The notes under the pieces were generated by a model. That model saw nothing but the letters and a program-made list of their open reading frames with translations, was not told the DNA's origin and searched no databases. From Neptunomonas phycophila (GTDB taxonomy: Bacteria; Pseudomonadota; Gammaproteobacteria; Pseudomonadales; Balneatricaceae), in NCBI RefSeq assembly GCF_001922575.1, contig NZ_MRCI01000002.1, forward strand, positions 248,001 through 312,000: 64,000 nt of DNA. Direction: 5' to 3'. Shown in pieces: positions 1 through 8,624 of this stretch (position 1 is its first letter; the number at the start of each line of letters is the position of its first letter). The position numbers were made by a program, and so were the translations under genes.

Positions 1-2489
1 AAACCACCAAACAATGATAAGTCCATCCGGACGCCGCTGATATTTTCAAATTCGCTATCGGCTCGCACGTACGATGCATATTCAGGGTTAATATTGACGA
101 ATACATTGACGTGTTGTCCCACGGAGGGCAGGTCAAAGTTAGTGACACGACCTACAGGGACCTGGCGGAAGAACACAGGGCTGCCTTTCATTAGTGAGCC
201 CAACTCAGGTACTTGCACAATTAAGTTTAAGCCTTCGTAGTTACGAAAAGCAGGAGGTTTGGTTAGCCCTTTAAACTGAAACTGTGCTTTACCGTTTCCT
301 TCGGAGGCTTCTACGTAATTACCTAATATTAGCCCTTCGGGGTTTTCAATAGCGCTAAGGCGTATTTGTGAGGAAACTACCCAAAAACGGCTGCCTTCTT
401 GTGCCAAAAAGTGACCATCACGATATAAGTCAATAAAGGCCTTAATCCGCTTTCCTTGCTCGATTACCTTGACGTTCCGTACTTTACCAACGGTTTGCCC
501 TTTATATCGAATATCGGCGAGGGGTTGTAGATCCTTTCCGGCAGGGAACGTCACAATAATACCCAGAGGTTGTAGTTCGCTGAGCGACTCGTTGGGGTAT
601 AAAGTGAATAGGTGGTTTGTTTTAATGGCTGCGCCTTCTTCGAAGTTCGCGAAGGCTATACCACCGCTAATTAGAGCCTCTAAGGATTCCATTTTTAAGT
701 CTAGCTGGCGTAGGGATACATCGGCGGAAATACCGCTGGCATTCCAGAAGCGAGTACCTTCGTGAACTAAATGCTTATAAGGCTTTTCGATGAGGGCGTA
801 GAGGGTGACCGCATTACCGTCTTTATTGAGCGTTACATCAGTGATCTCACCAACACGGATCTGCTTATACAGTACGGGATCTCCTGCTTTGAGTGAGCCT
901 GTTTCTTCAGCATGCAATCGGATTTTTAGAGCACCAGCAAAGCGTTGATCAGACAGTTTTCCGTTGTCGCTGGCGGATTGATAATCATCATAAAGAGTGT
1001 AGCTGGATTTAGGCGCTGATTTTTTACCATCACCGGGGTTAAAGAACGAAATCCCCCCCAATAATAAGCTGGTGGCCGACTCTGTAGAGACAGATACTCC
1101 GCGTAGGCTTGCATTAACCTTGATGCCACTAGCATTCCAAAAACGTGCATTGCCGCTTAATAAGTGACTGTACTGTTGCTCTATAGCCGCATGGATGATG
1201 ATGTGAGAGCCATCACTACCAAGCTCATAACTTAACACTTCACCCACAGGCATTTGGCGATAAAGAATAGGAGAGCCTTTGGTAATTGATCCGAGTGTAT
1301 CGGTCTTGAGTTCAAAGCTTTTACCCATCGCTAGTTGGCGTTTGGCCGGTGCTAAGTTGAGTGCAGTAAACGAGAGTTTCTCTGCCCCTTGGCCTGGATC
1401 TAATTCTATAAAGCTGCCACGTAATAGATCGCCAATATTGGATAGATTTGTGATGGATAGCTGCGGCTTTTGTAACCAAAAACGGGAGCTTTCGCGGAGC
1501 AAATCTTTTGCGCGAGGGTCAAGAAACAGCACGGTATCCAAGTATTTGAAGTCATCGGTGACGGTTGCCTCTTTGACACGACCAATTTGTACACCGCGGC
1601 TCATGACAACCGTGCCTTCGCTGATTTCAGTTGCACTAGGGAAGCGAAGTTTTACATTAATCCCGTCTTGAGCGGCTTCGTAATCGTCGAATAAGCTAAA
1701 GCGCGTTCCGTTAGTCGCTGGTTTTGCATCTTCATCGGGTGGCGAAAAATGAATACCACCAGCGATAATGGAAGCTAAAGAATCAACTTGTATGTCGATT
1801 TTTGGCAAATCCGCTTTAATACGAATACCGCTTGCATTCCAAAAGCGAGTATTTTCTTTAATTAGCCCTGTATAACGGGGTTCTATGTATGTTTCGATCA
1901 GCACACGCTGGCCATTGGGGCTGAGCGTGTGGCTTAGCACTTCGCCAACTTCAATATCGCGGTAGTATACTTTAGCGCCTTGGTACACCGAACGAGCGTT
2001 GTCGGCTGTAAGTGTCAGGTAGAGTCCGTCTGAATCTTTGAGCGGTGGAGGTGGTTGATCATTAGCAATAAAGGTATCTGTCGTTTTACCTGACATGCCT
2101 GGTTGAAAACCAATGTAATGGCCGGAGAGCAGTGTTTCTAAACCGCGCACTCCTGATAAAGAAACTTGAGGTTTAACTAACCAAAACTGCGCTTCATCGG
2201 TCAAGGTATCGGCCGTTTCCGGAACCATTTCGATGACCGCCCGCACACGACGCAGGTCTTCATCAATTTTTAGGCTTTTGACCACCCCTGTGGGCAAACC
2301 ACGGTAAAGAACCTTGGTTTTGTTAGCCTCTAGCCCTGTTGCAGAATCGAACATTACTTCAATCAGCACACCTTGATCCCTATAGTTCTGATACACCAGC
2401 CAGCCGGCAATGATGGCAGCTAAAATGGGTAAGAACCAAACGGCCGAGGGGGTGCGCCGGCGTTTAATGACAGGGGTGTTGTCGCTCAT
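1..2489 (-). CDS. letB: LetB (YebT)-type MCE-domain lipid transport protein, C terminus beyond window
   Basis: This is an open frame from an ATG at 2489 that runs without a stop to base 1, giving about 829 residues. After a short basic N terminus there is one membrane segment (about residues 14-34). Seven MCE domains then follow, each with a hydrophobic beta core and a motif like LYRGLPTGVV, YRQMPVGEV or FRQVPVGRV. The phrase RFWNASGI recurs after several of them. E. coli LetB also has seven MCE domains in about 877 residues, so only the C-terminal end is missing. PqiB has three, which argues against that name. LetB forms a periplasm-spanning tube that moves lipids between inner and outer membranes. 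The start codon overlaps the stop of the upstream letA half (ATGA), indicating translational coupling. Confidence 0.93.
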   Translation of the reverse strand, partial: MSDNTPVIKRRRTPSAVWFLPILAAIIAGWLVYQNYRDQGVLIEVMFDSATGLEANKTKVLYRGLPTGVVKSLKIDEDLRRVRAVIEMVPETADTLTDEAQFWLVKPQVSLSGVRGLETLLSGHYIGFQPGMSGKTTDTFIANDQPPPPLKDSDGLYLTLTADNARSVYQGAKVYYRDIEVGEVLSHTLSPNGQRVLIETYIEPRYTGLIKENTRFWNASGIRIKADLPKIDIQVDSLASIIAGGIHFSPPDEDAKPATNGTRFSLFDDYEAAQDGINVKLRFPSATEISEGTVVMSRGVQIGRVKEATVTDDFKYLDTVLFLDPRAKDLLRESSRFWLQKPQLSITNLSNIGDLLRGSFIELDPGQGAEKLSFTALNLAPAKRQLAMGKSFELKTDTLGSITKGSPILYRQMPVGEVLSYELGSDGSHIIIHAAIEQQYSHLLSGNARFWNASGIKVNASLRGVSVSTESATSLLLGGISFFNPGDGKKSAPKSSYTLYDDYQSASDNGKLSDQRFAGALKIRLHAEETGSLKAGDPVLYKQIRVGEITDVTLNKDGNAVTLYALIEKPYKHLVHEGTRFWNASGISADVSLRQLDLKMESLEALISGGIAFANFEEGAAIKTNHLFTLYPNESLSELQPLGIIVTFPAGKDLQPLADIRYKGQTVGKVRNVKVIEQGKRIKAFIDLYRDGHFLAQEGSRFWVVSSQIRLSAIENPEGLILGNYVEASEGNGKAQFQFKGLTKPPAFRNYEGLNLIVQVPELGSLMKGSPVFFRQVPVGRVTNFDLPSVGQHVNVFVNINPEYASYVRADSEFENISGVRMDLSLFGG

Positions 2490-3127
2490 GGAAAAACCTC
2501 TAATTGTTCCAAATGCTTATCCCATATAAGCCGAGTATCAAAGCTATGGGCTGCTAACATAGTGAGTATAACGGAGACACCAAAGGCAGTTGCACCGGAG
2601 TTGCCTGTTACACTGGCTAAACTACCGAGCTGCACAATGGCGGCTAAAATGGCTACTACAAAAATATCTAACATGGACCAACGGCCAATCCATTCTACAA
2701 AACGGTACATCCACATTTTTTGGCGCATATTAGTTGTCCAGCCTAGTTGGACGGCAAGTAGCAGGATAATAAGGCCAATAATTTTCATGACTGGGATGAT
2801 GATTGATGCCGTCAACACTACTAACGCAATGCCCATCATGCCGTGATCCATCAGTTGCAATACGCCGCCCAGAATTGTTGAAGGCCCCCCTTGCCCTAAA
2901 GAGGTTAACGTCATGATTGGGAGCATGTTGGCAGGCAATAACATAAAAGCAGAGGCGATGAGTAAAGCCCATGTGTAAGCAATGGAATGCTGTTTGCGTT
3001 TATGAAGGCTAGCTCCGCAGCGTGTGCATGAGTGATGGTCCATCGTTTCTGGAAAGGGCTTGCGACAATCGTGGCATAAAATAATACCAAAATTTATAGC
3101 GGACTTACGTAAGTCTTCAGGGATCAT
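2486..3127 (-). CDS. letA: LetA/PqiA-type membrane protein, second half
   Basis: This 213-residue PqiA-domain protein corresponds to the C-terminal half of E. coli LetA (YebS). It begins with a zinc-ribbon-like stretch (CHDC ... CTRCG) and has about four membrane segments after residue 45. I chose the ATG at 3127 because it overlaps the upstream stop as ATGA. The frame is open 11 codons further to a TTG at 3160, but that would overlap the upstream gene by 37 bases. The gene ends in another ATGA overlap with letB. LetA is the inner-membrane partner that feeds or energises the LetB tube. The role is inferred from the family and from the tight operon. Confidence 0.88.
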   Translation of the reverse strand: MIPEDLRKSAINFGIILCHDCRKPFPETMDHHSCTRCGASLHKRKQHSIAYTWALLIASAFMLLPANMLPIMTLTSLGQGGPSTILGGVLQLMDHGMMGIALVVLTASIIIPVMKIIGLIILLLAVQLGWTTNMRQKMWMYRFVEWIGRWSMLDIFVVAILAAIVQLGSLASVTGNSGATAFGVSVILTMLAAHSFDTRLIWDKHLEQLEVFP

Positions 3128-3765
3128 AGGCGGCGTTCCAATTGTTCTATGCGTCGCCAAAAGCGGTAGCTATCTAACTGTGTTGAGGTGAGCAAAGTCA
3201 CAATAATTAAAGCGGCTAAGCTGTATAAACCAATCCCCGGCGTCACCGCAGCAACATCAATGAGTTTAATGATCGAAACGAGTACGCCTAACATGTAAAT
3301 CTCGAGCATGCCCCAACTATCGAGTTGTTGATAGCCTCGCATGGCCCAAGCGAGAAAAGGGGCCGGGTAGTGAAATAACAAGCAGGTACTCAAATAGGCC
3401 ATTAAAACGAGTTTTATGAAAGGAATAATGATTGCTGAGAAGAGCACCAAACCTGCAACCACATAAAGACCGTTGCTATACATAGCCGCGACGGACTCAA
3501 ATATAGTCTCAGATTGCACAAGACCTAAAGCTTTAAGGGATAAAATAGGAAACAAATTTGCAGGAAAAAACAGAATAAGGCCCGCAATAGCTAAAGCTAG
3601 CGTCCATTCAAATGTATGGTGACGGCTGGATATCAATACCGTTTGGCAACGAGGGCATTCAGCCTCGTGACGGTTAGGAACCGCGCGGTTTTCCATAAGT
3701 AGGTCGCAGGCTGGGCATACGAGTACCTTGTTGTGATCAATCGTGGACATTTCCGTATCTGACAT
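3124..3765 (-). CDS. letA: LetA/PqiA-type membrane protein, first half
   Basis: This 213-residue protein has an N-terminal zinc ribbon (CPACDLL ... CPRCQTVL) followed by about four membrane segments with the PqiA pattern (FFPANLFPILSL, then SWGMLEIYMLGVLVS). It matches the N-terminal half of E. coli LetA, which is a single chain of about 427 residues with two such halves. The gene is first in a three-gene operon with the second half and letB, all joined by 4-base overlaps. An ATG at 3750 is an alternative start. Both halves look intact and each carries its own zinc ribbon, so this is a split gene pair, not a frameshifted one. Confidence 0.88.
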   Translation of the reverse strand: MSDTEMSTIDHNKVLVCPACDLLMENRAVPNRHEAECPRCQTVLISSRHHTFEWTLALAIAGLILFFPANLFPILSLKALGLVQSETIFESVAAMYSNGLYVVAGLVLFSAIIIPFIKLVLMAYLSTCLLFHYPAPFLAWAMRGYQQLDSWGMLEIYMLGVLVSIIKLIDVAAVTPGIGLYSLAALIIVTLLTSTQLDSYRFWRRIEQLERRL

Positions 3766-4004
3766 GCCTTACATTTAACCTAAATTTACAAAGCTCAGTA
3801 TGCCAGATAACTCATGGAGGGTGCTAACCTTGAATCAGCTAAGCGTGCTGGGTGTACGAATTTACCTTTGACCTTGGTTAGCAAGATTGCAGGTAACTGA
3901 CTTTACGCAGTAAATCAGAAACTACGAGGGCGTTTTGTAAGTATACGCACTGATTTAATGAGATGATTTCGTTATAGTTAGCGCCATTAAGAGGAGAGGT
4001 TTCC

Positions 4005-4658
4005 ATGGCAGAAGAGCAAGGTGATTTGACGGCGCTGCGCCGCGAGTACGTAGCGACAGGTATTACAAAATCAATGATGAAAGGCGACCCTATTGCCCAA
4101 TTCGCCGACTGGTTTGCCGTCGCGCGTCAAGTGCGTCCTGATGATGTAAGTTCGATGACGTTAGCCACGGCAGATAAGCAAGGACGACCTTCGGCTCGCA
4201 TTGTGTTGCTAAAGCACTTCGATGAGTCGGGCTTTGCATGGTATACCGACTACGAAAGTCAAAAAGGCCAGGCATTAGCTGATAACCCTTATGCTGAGAT
4301 CTTATTTTATTGGTATGGGCTGGAACGACAAATACGGATTCAAGGACGGGTAGAAAAGCTGCTGCCTGAACAAGCGGATCATTATTTTAATTCGCGTCCA
4401 CTAGGGAGCCGCCTGAGCGCTCATGTGTCGCATCAGAGTCATCCTGTTGCGTCCCGAGAAGTTCTTGAGGCTAAGGTAGAAGATCTGGCCGAGCATACGG
4501 TTGATGATTGTGTAGCAAGGCCTGCTCGCTGGGGTGGTTATCGTCTTATTCCAGAAAAGTTCGAATTTTGGCAAGGCCGAGAAAGTCGTTTGCATGATCG
4601 ATTAATTTACACACGTAATGCTAATAATGGGTGGGATTTACAAAGGATTCAGCCATGA
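4005..4658 (+). CDS. pdxH: Pyridoxamine 5'-phosphate oxidase
   Basis: This 217-residue protein matches the E. coli PdxH length (218). It oxidises pyridoxine or pyridoxamine 5'-phosphate to pyridoxal 5'-phosphate using FMN in the cytoplasm. Family signatures are visible: GRPSARIVLLKHFDESGF in the FMN-binding region, and the C-terminal block FEFWQGRESRLHDR followed by a conserved proline at the end. The ATG is preceded by AGAGGAGAGG at good spacing. The stop overlaps the start of the next gene (ATGA). It opens a three-gene plus-strand run (pdxH, esterase, FKBP) after a 239-base gap from letA. Confidence 0.96.
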   Translation: MAEEQGDLTALRREYVATGITKSMMKGDPIAQFADWFAVARQVRPDDVSSMTLATADKQGRPSARIVLLKHFDESGFAWYTDYESQKGQALADNPYAEILFYWYGLERQIRIQGRVEKLLPEQADHYFNSRPLGSRLSAHVSHQSHPVASREVLEAKVEDLAEHTVDDCVARPARWGGYRLIPEKFEFWQGRESRLHDRLIYTRNANNGWDLQRIQP

Positions 4659-5311
4659 GTGACGTTATTACGGTAGAAACAGCAGCTCAACCCGATGCTG
4701 CAATTATTTGGATGCATGGTTTAGGGGCTGATGGGGCCGACTTTCCGCCTACATTGCCTTATCTATTATTGCCTGAATCATTGAAAATTCGTTTTTTATT
4801 CCCGAATGCTCCGGTACGGCCCGTGACGGTTAATGGTGGATTTGAGATGCGCTCGTGGTACGACATTATCAGCATGGATAATGGCCGCGAAATAAATAGC
4901 CACCAGTTAGATGAGTCGATTATACGCATTAACAAAATGGTGGATGATCAAATCGAACAAGGCATTGATGCTCAACGTATTTTGCTGGTGGGGTTTTCTC
5001 AAGGCGGTGCTGTCGCCTATGAAACAGGGCTGCAAGGTTCCTCTTCGATAGGAGGAATAGCAGCGATGTCGACCTACTTGCCAAGGCCGTTGTCTAGCCT
5101 CGCGGTGACGGCTGCTACATCGTTACCTGTGCTAATTCTGCACGGAACCTATGATGATGTGGTGCCGTTGACGATGGCTGAAGAGGCTAAACAGCAACTT
5201 AAGCAAACGGGCTTTGATCCTGAGTTTTACGAATATGCAATGGCTCACGAAGTCTCAGTGGAGTCATTAAAAACATTGGGTAGCTGGATTTCACAGCGCC
5301 TATCTAAGTGA
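4655..5311 (+). CDS. Phospholipase/carboxylesterase family alpha/beta hydrolase
   Basis: This 218-residue protein belongs to the small carboxylesterase/thioesterase family (Abhydrolase_2). The N-terminal WMHGLGADGADF forms the oxyanion region. The nucleophile elbow is GFSQGG (Ser near residue 115), the acidic residue lies in HGTYDDVVP, and the histidine in YAMAHEVS near the C terminus. The ATG at 4655 overlaps the pdxH stop as ATGA, with AAAGGA upstream. A GTG at 4631 is in frame but lies within pdxH. The substrate is not deducible; family members hydrolyse short-chain esters or acyl-protein thioesters. Confidence 0.92.
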   Translation: MSDVITVETAAQPDAAIIWMHGLGADGADFPPTLPYLLLPESLKIRFLFPNAPVRPVTVNGGFEMRSWYDIISMDNGREINSHQLDESIIRINKMVDDQIEQGIDAQRILLVGFSQGGAVAYETGLQGSSSIGGIAAMSTYLPRPLSSLAVTAATSLPVLILHGTYDDVVPLTMAEEAKQQLKQTGFDPEFYEYAMAHEVSVESLKTLGSWISQRLSK

Positions 5312-5319
5312 GGTATTTC

Positions 5320-5781
5320 ATGCAAGTAGCTGATAATTCAGTTGTTTTTTTTCACTATGAATTAAAAAACGATCAAAACGAAGTCGTTGATACGACCGAA
5401 GGTGAAGAGCCTATTCCGTATATTCATGGGAAACAACAAATTGTACCTGGCCTTGAAGAGGCCATGTTAGGTCATAAAGCGGGCGATAAATTTGATGTAT
5501 GTGTGCCGCCCGAGAAAGGCTATGGGCTGCATGATGAAGATAAATTATTTGATGTAGATAGAGCCCTATTTGCAGGGATGGCTGATTTGGCAGTGGGCTC
5601 AATGTGCGAAATGACCAATGAACAAGGTCAGCCCGAAGTAGTAACCGTTGCCGAAATAGGTGACGAGGTGGTGACGGTAGACGCCAACCACCCGTTTGCA
5701 GGTCAAGTATTAACGTTTGCTATAGAGATTACGTCAGTCCGAGAAGCTACTGAGACTGAGCTCGAAAACGGCATCGGTTAG
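5320..5781 (+). CDS. SlyD-type FKBP peptidyl-prolyl cis-trans isomerase
   Basis: This 153-residue FKBP-type isomerase has a split FKBP fold with an inserted chaperone (IF) domain. The N-terminal FKBP part includes the active-site phrase VPGLEEAMLGHKAGD. The insert starts near KGYGLHDEDKLF, and the C-terminal part ends with HPFAGQVLTFAIEI, typical of SlyD. The metal-binding His/Cys-rich tail of E. coli SlyD is missing, so metallochaperone activity is not expected. I chose the ATG at 5320, with GTGAGG about 10 bases upstream overlapping the esterase stop. A GTG at 5308 is less likely. It is the third gene of the pdxH run and is followed by a terminator-like hairpin. Confidence 0.9.
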   Translation: MQVADNSVVFFHYELKNDQNEVVDTTEGEEPIPYIHGKQQIVPGLEEAMLGHKAGDKFDVCVPPEKGYGLHDEDKLFDVDRALFAGMADLAVGSMCEMTNEQGQPEVVTVAEIGDEVVTVDANHPFAGQVLTFAIEITSVREATETELENGIG

Positions 5782-5803
5782 TCGATACAGTAATCATCTC
5801 ATT

Positions 5804-5839
5804 GGTATGAAGCGTTACTTAAAGCGCTTTATACCTTTT
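5804..5839. terminator. Bidirectional terminator-like hairpin
   Basis: An 11-bp stem (5804-5814 with 5825-5835, one G-T pair) and a 10-base loop are followed by TTTT on the plus strand. It lies between the convergent FKBP gene and the small minus-strand gene, whose stop codon sits inside the right arm. Confidence 0.65.
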
Positions 5840-6086
5840 CTTGCCATTCCATATCTCCAATATGCACATTTAGCCACTCAAAACCTATGCGTTTTGCCAC
5901 GGCTGCTGCCCCATCTAAGCTTTTAAACTCCCTTTCTTTTTTACTGCGCTGAAGGTCGAGCGTAATCACGTTTTCATCTTTCGCAATAAATTTTAACGTC
6001 CATCCGCGTGACATGGCGATGGGCGTTGCATGGCAAGATTCAAAAACACCCGCATTAAAAAGCAACTTTATTTCTCGTTCCTGCAT
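5829..6086 (-). CDS. Small hypothetical protein
   Basis: This 85-residue soluble protein has an ATG start and no clear ribosome binding site. Its layout (MQEREIKLLFNAG at the start, GWTLKF in the middle, FKSLDGAAAVAKRIGF near the end) reminds me of 70-90 residue accessory proteins found beside plasmid partition or replication genes. That likeness is from memory and weak. The gene is isolated: a terminator hairpin lies downstream and a long AT-rich gap upstream. No function can be assigned. Confidence 0.6.
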   Translation of the reverse strand: MQEREIKLLFNAGVFESCHATPIAMSRGWTLKFIAKDENVITLDLQRSKKEREFKSLDGAAAVAKRIGFEWLNVHIGDMEWQEKV

Positions 6087-6693
6087 AGTCTTATACCATT
6101 ATTGATTAATCTTAAATACTTATTGATAAGTATATATCTAATTATGATTGTTGGCAAGATTTTCACAAACTTTTTCATTGTGTAAGTTGTTGAAAATAAA
6201 CGGCTTTTTATGCTTTTCTTGTCTTTTTTTATAAGCTTTTTCATGCTTTGTAACTGTTTGTTTTTACTGGTTTTTTTGTGGTGTTCTCGCTATTAGTTAT
6301 TTTTATGGCTATATGATTATTAATAGTTTTAGTTGTTAATAAATAGATTGAAATCTATTTTTGATAAATTGAAAGCCAGTATTTAATTTTCGTTAGTCAA
6401 ATTTGTGATTTGCAGGTTGATGCCAGGTTTGGGGAGGGCTATATATGGGTTTTAGGAGGGAGAACATAGGGTAATTTGCTAGGCTTAAGCGATAATGAAA
6501 GCGGTTTGATATAGATCAAGTAATCGGCATATGGTGTGGGTGATGGTTTTATTTTTTATTAATTAAATCAATGGTTTATTTCTGTTTTTAGATAGCAGTA
6601 TTGCACGGCAGCTAAATGTTGAGTTAGGTCAATTCTTTATTCAAATAAGGTCTCTAATCTGTACTGAAATCGTAAAGAAAAGAGGCACGTATT
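6087..6693. other. AT-rich intergenic stretch
   Basis: About 600 bases with no convincing gene on either strand. The first 330 bases are strongly AT-rich with many T runs, and contain an 8-bp perfect inverted repeat at 6341-6360 (AAATAGAT / ATCTATTT). After about 6420 the sequence becomes purine-rich. An FNR/ANR-type box lies at 6506-6519, upstream of a tiny gene at 6694. Confidence 0.6.
6506..6519. promoter_or_regulatory. FNR/ANR/CRP-superfamily-type binding site
   Basis: TTGATATAGATCAA is a perfect match to the palindromic FNR/ANR consensus TTGAT-N4-ATCAA. It sits in intergenic DNA 174 bases before the small membrane-protein gene at 6694. No clean -10 hexamer is evident at the spacing expected for a class II site, so its target promoter is uncertain. 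It predicts low-oxygen control if functional. Confidence 0.5.
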
Positions 6694-6828
6694 ATGTTTG
6701 GTATTGATCCTTATGCGTTTGAAACACTGTGGCCTAGCTTGTTAGGTGTCGCTGCAATGGCTAGTGTTATGGTGTGGGGCTTTATAAAAATTCGGCATTT
6801 GATGAATGATGACATCAAGAAAAAGTAA
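6694..6828 (+). CDS. 44-residue single-span membrane protein
   Basis: A short frame starts at an ATG with AGAGG about 8 bases upstream and ends in TAA. The peptide begins MFGIDPYAFETLWPSL, has one hydrophobic segment (about residues 14-33, GVAAMASVMVWGF), then a basic end (KIRHLMNDDIKKK). The aromatic-rich N terminus, single helix and positive C-terminal tail fit a small inner-membrane protein with the tail in the cytoplasm. Such proteins are often subunits or regulators of membrane complexes. I do not recognise the family, and no partner gene is adjacent. An FNR-type box lies upstream. The start, ribosome binding site and peptide composition all suggest a real gene. Confidence 0.65.
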   Translation: MFGIDPYAFETLWPSLLGVAAMASVMVWGFIKIRHLMNDDIKKK

Positions 6829-7229
6829 AGCACTTTTTTGTTCACCTAGTCGCATTCAATCACGCATTGAATAGCCGGTTTGTATGACGGCTAAGATAAA
6901 ACCTTCTTACTGTTACTAGGGTAAAAATTAAGGCCAAGGCAATTTGGTACGGAGTCGTCCGTGGAAGAACGCTTTGGCATTTTTCTATGCCTGTATTTTG
7001 CACTTTCCTGACAATGGGCTATACCTATAATGAGTCGCTTGAAGATAAGTACCTGTAAAGTGCTTTCTTAAAAGCAACGATAGATTTTGGCAAACATTAT
7101 GGTTTACCTTGATCAGGAGATCAGAGGCATAGCTTAGGAAGGAGTCCTCTGCTATGTTTTCTAATTAAAGGGCCGCTTGCGGTAAAAAGCGTGCCCAGTC
7201 ACTAGCAAGTACTAAGGATAGTATCCATT
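6829..7229. other. Intergenic region, no gene recognised
   Basis: It contains an inverted repeat ATTCAAT / ATTGAAT at 6854-6872, followed at once by AGCCG / CGGCT at 6873-6892. Together these could end the transcript of the small gene at 6694, but there is no U tract. Another imperfect dyad (CATAGC / GCTATG) lies near 7127-7156. I see no coding frame or known RNA. Confidence 0.45.
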
Positions 7230-7676
7230 TTGGATAACTCTTCTAGCCCCAACAACATCCGTTTTGTAGCGTTATCACCTTCTCAGTGGCGTTTGCTGCA
7301 CCCTTTTTATAAACGTAATAATTACGAAGGCTTTCCGCGAAACGGCGAAACAGTTGCCGTATTAATTGACGCATCTAATCTGATTATTGCGGTTGCCCGC
7401 ATCACTTTACAGGCAGGTGAGCGTATTATTCGGGGTGTTTGGATCGAAGGTGAATTTCGGCGTCAAGGTTACGGTATCCGGTTGTTAGATTGCATAGAAA
7501 AGGAAGGTTGGTTAACGCATAGCTATTGTTTTGCGCAACCGCATCTGCACGATTTTTATGAGGCGGCGGGGTTTATTTTTGTGGACGATAAAGAGTTGCC
7601 CAACAATCTTCGTAATCTTCTAAAGCGTTATCAAGAGGTTGATAACTCATTGCGCGCTTTTTACCATCCAATGTAA
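7230..7676 (+). CDS. GNAT-family N-acetyltransferase
   Basis: This 148-residue protein has the GNAT acetyl-CoA pattern: a beta strand IRGVWIEGEFRRQGYGIRLLDCIE with the R/QxxGxG/A motif (RRQGYG) near residues 76-81. A C-terminal FYEAAGFIF follows, typical of the last GNAT strands. The substrate is unknown. The only plausible start is TTG at 7230, with AAGGA about 10 bases upstream; there is no in-frame ATG between it and an upstream stop at 7203. It is the first gene after the long intergenic region. Confidence 0.82.
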   Translation: MDNSSSPNNIRFVALSPSQWRLLHPFYKRNNYEGFPRNGETVAVLIDASNLIIAVARITLQAGERIIRGVWIEGEFRRQGYGIRLLDCIEKEGWLTHSYCFAQPHLHDFYEAAGFIFVDDKELPNNLRNLLKRYQEVDNSLRAFYHPM

Positions 7677-7829
7677 CCTTTCTGAGGCTAAACAGGCTTC
7701 ACATAGCCTAGTCACAAGTTTAATAGTATGCGTCTAGTGGAATGGTTGCTTAATAACTATGCATGATTGTTCTTTTTAGCTCTGATATACACTGCTCTCT
7801 GTTCTTAATAGCAGCGGTCAGGAGATGGT

Positions 7830-8624
7830 ATGCGTTTACCCACCTATTTTTTATCACATGGCGGTGGCCCATGGCCGTGGATGAAAAAAGAGCAAGGCAC
7901 TTTATTTGCTCAATTAGAGGCTTCATTGCGTGCAATCCCTCACAATTTGCCTCAAGCGCCAGAGGCTGTATTGGTTATTAGTGGGCATTGGGAAACACAA
8001 GGTTTTAGTATTTCAGCCGCCAGCCGACCGGGGATGGTATTTGACTATTATGGCTTTCCTGAGCACACCTATCATATTAGCTATCCTGCGCCTGGGTCTC
8101 CCCAATTAGCTGATCAGGTCCATGCTTTATTAGCGGCAGCGGGTTTGGATGTGAAGCTCGATAACACGCGAGGTTTAGATCATGGGACGTTTACTATGTT
8201 AAAGCCTATGTACCCTGATGCAGATGTACCGGTTGTGCAGTTATCATTAAACGCTTCATTAGATCCAGCACAGCATATCGATGTGGGGCGTTTGCTGGCG
8301 CCGTTGCGAGATCAAGGCGTACTTATCATTGGAAGCGGGCTAAGCTACCATAACTTACGTCGTATGGATCCCGGCGCGCAACAACCTTCAAAGCGGTTTG
8401 ATAATTGGTTACAGCACAGCTTATCGTTTACCGGAGAAGATCGTACTGTCCGTTTGTGCCAATGGGCATCGGCACCTATGGCTCGCTTTGCACACCCACG
8501 TGAAGATCATCTTATCCCATTAATGGTTGCTGTTGGTGCGGCCGAAAACGACACGTTTGAATGTATATATCATCAAGAAGATCTGTTTGGCAGTATCACG
8601 GCGTCTAGCTTTCGTTTTGGTTAG
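7830..8624 (+). CDS. ygiD: Class III extradiol dioxygenase, YgiD/DOPA dioxygenase family
   Basis: This 264-residue member of the LigB superfamily uses a non-haem metal to cleave catechol rings. E. coli YgiD opens DOPA at the 4,5 bond. Visible signatures are LPTYFLSHGGGPW (first metal histidine), VISGHWE (second histidine), RGLDHGTF, and GSGLSYHNLR near residues 170-180. CAGGAGA precedes the ATG at ideal spacing. The gene stands alone between the acetyltransferase and the chemoreceptor. The true substrate cannot be told from sequence. Confidence 0.9.
   Translation: MRLPTYFLSHGGGPWPWMKKEQGTLFAQLEASLRAIPHNLPQAPEAVLVISGHWETQGFSISAASRPGMVFDYYGFPEHTYHISYPAPGSPQLADQVHALLAAAGLDVKLDNTRGLDHGTFTMLKPMYPDADVPVVQLSLNASLDPAQHIDVGRLLAPLRDQGVLIIGSGLSYHNLRRMDPGAQQPSKRFDNWLQHSLSFTGEDRTVRLCQWASAPMARFAHPREDHLIPLMVAVGAAENDTFECIYHQEDLFGSITASSFRFG

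Noticed and set aside
1-2489. Recurring RFWNASGI blocks as DNA repeats
   Set aside because: They are diverged protein-level repeats of the MCE domains, not a nucleotide repeat.
3124-3160. letA split as a possible frameshift in a single gene
   Set aside because: Each half has its own start, zinc ribbon and complete helix set, and the junction is a clean ATGA overlap.
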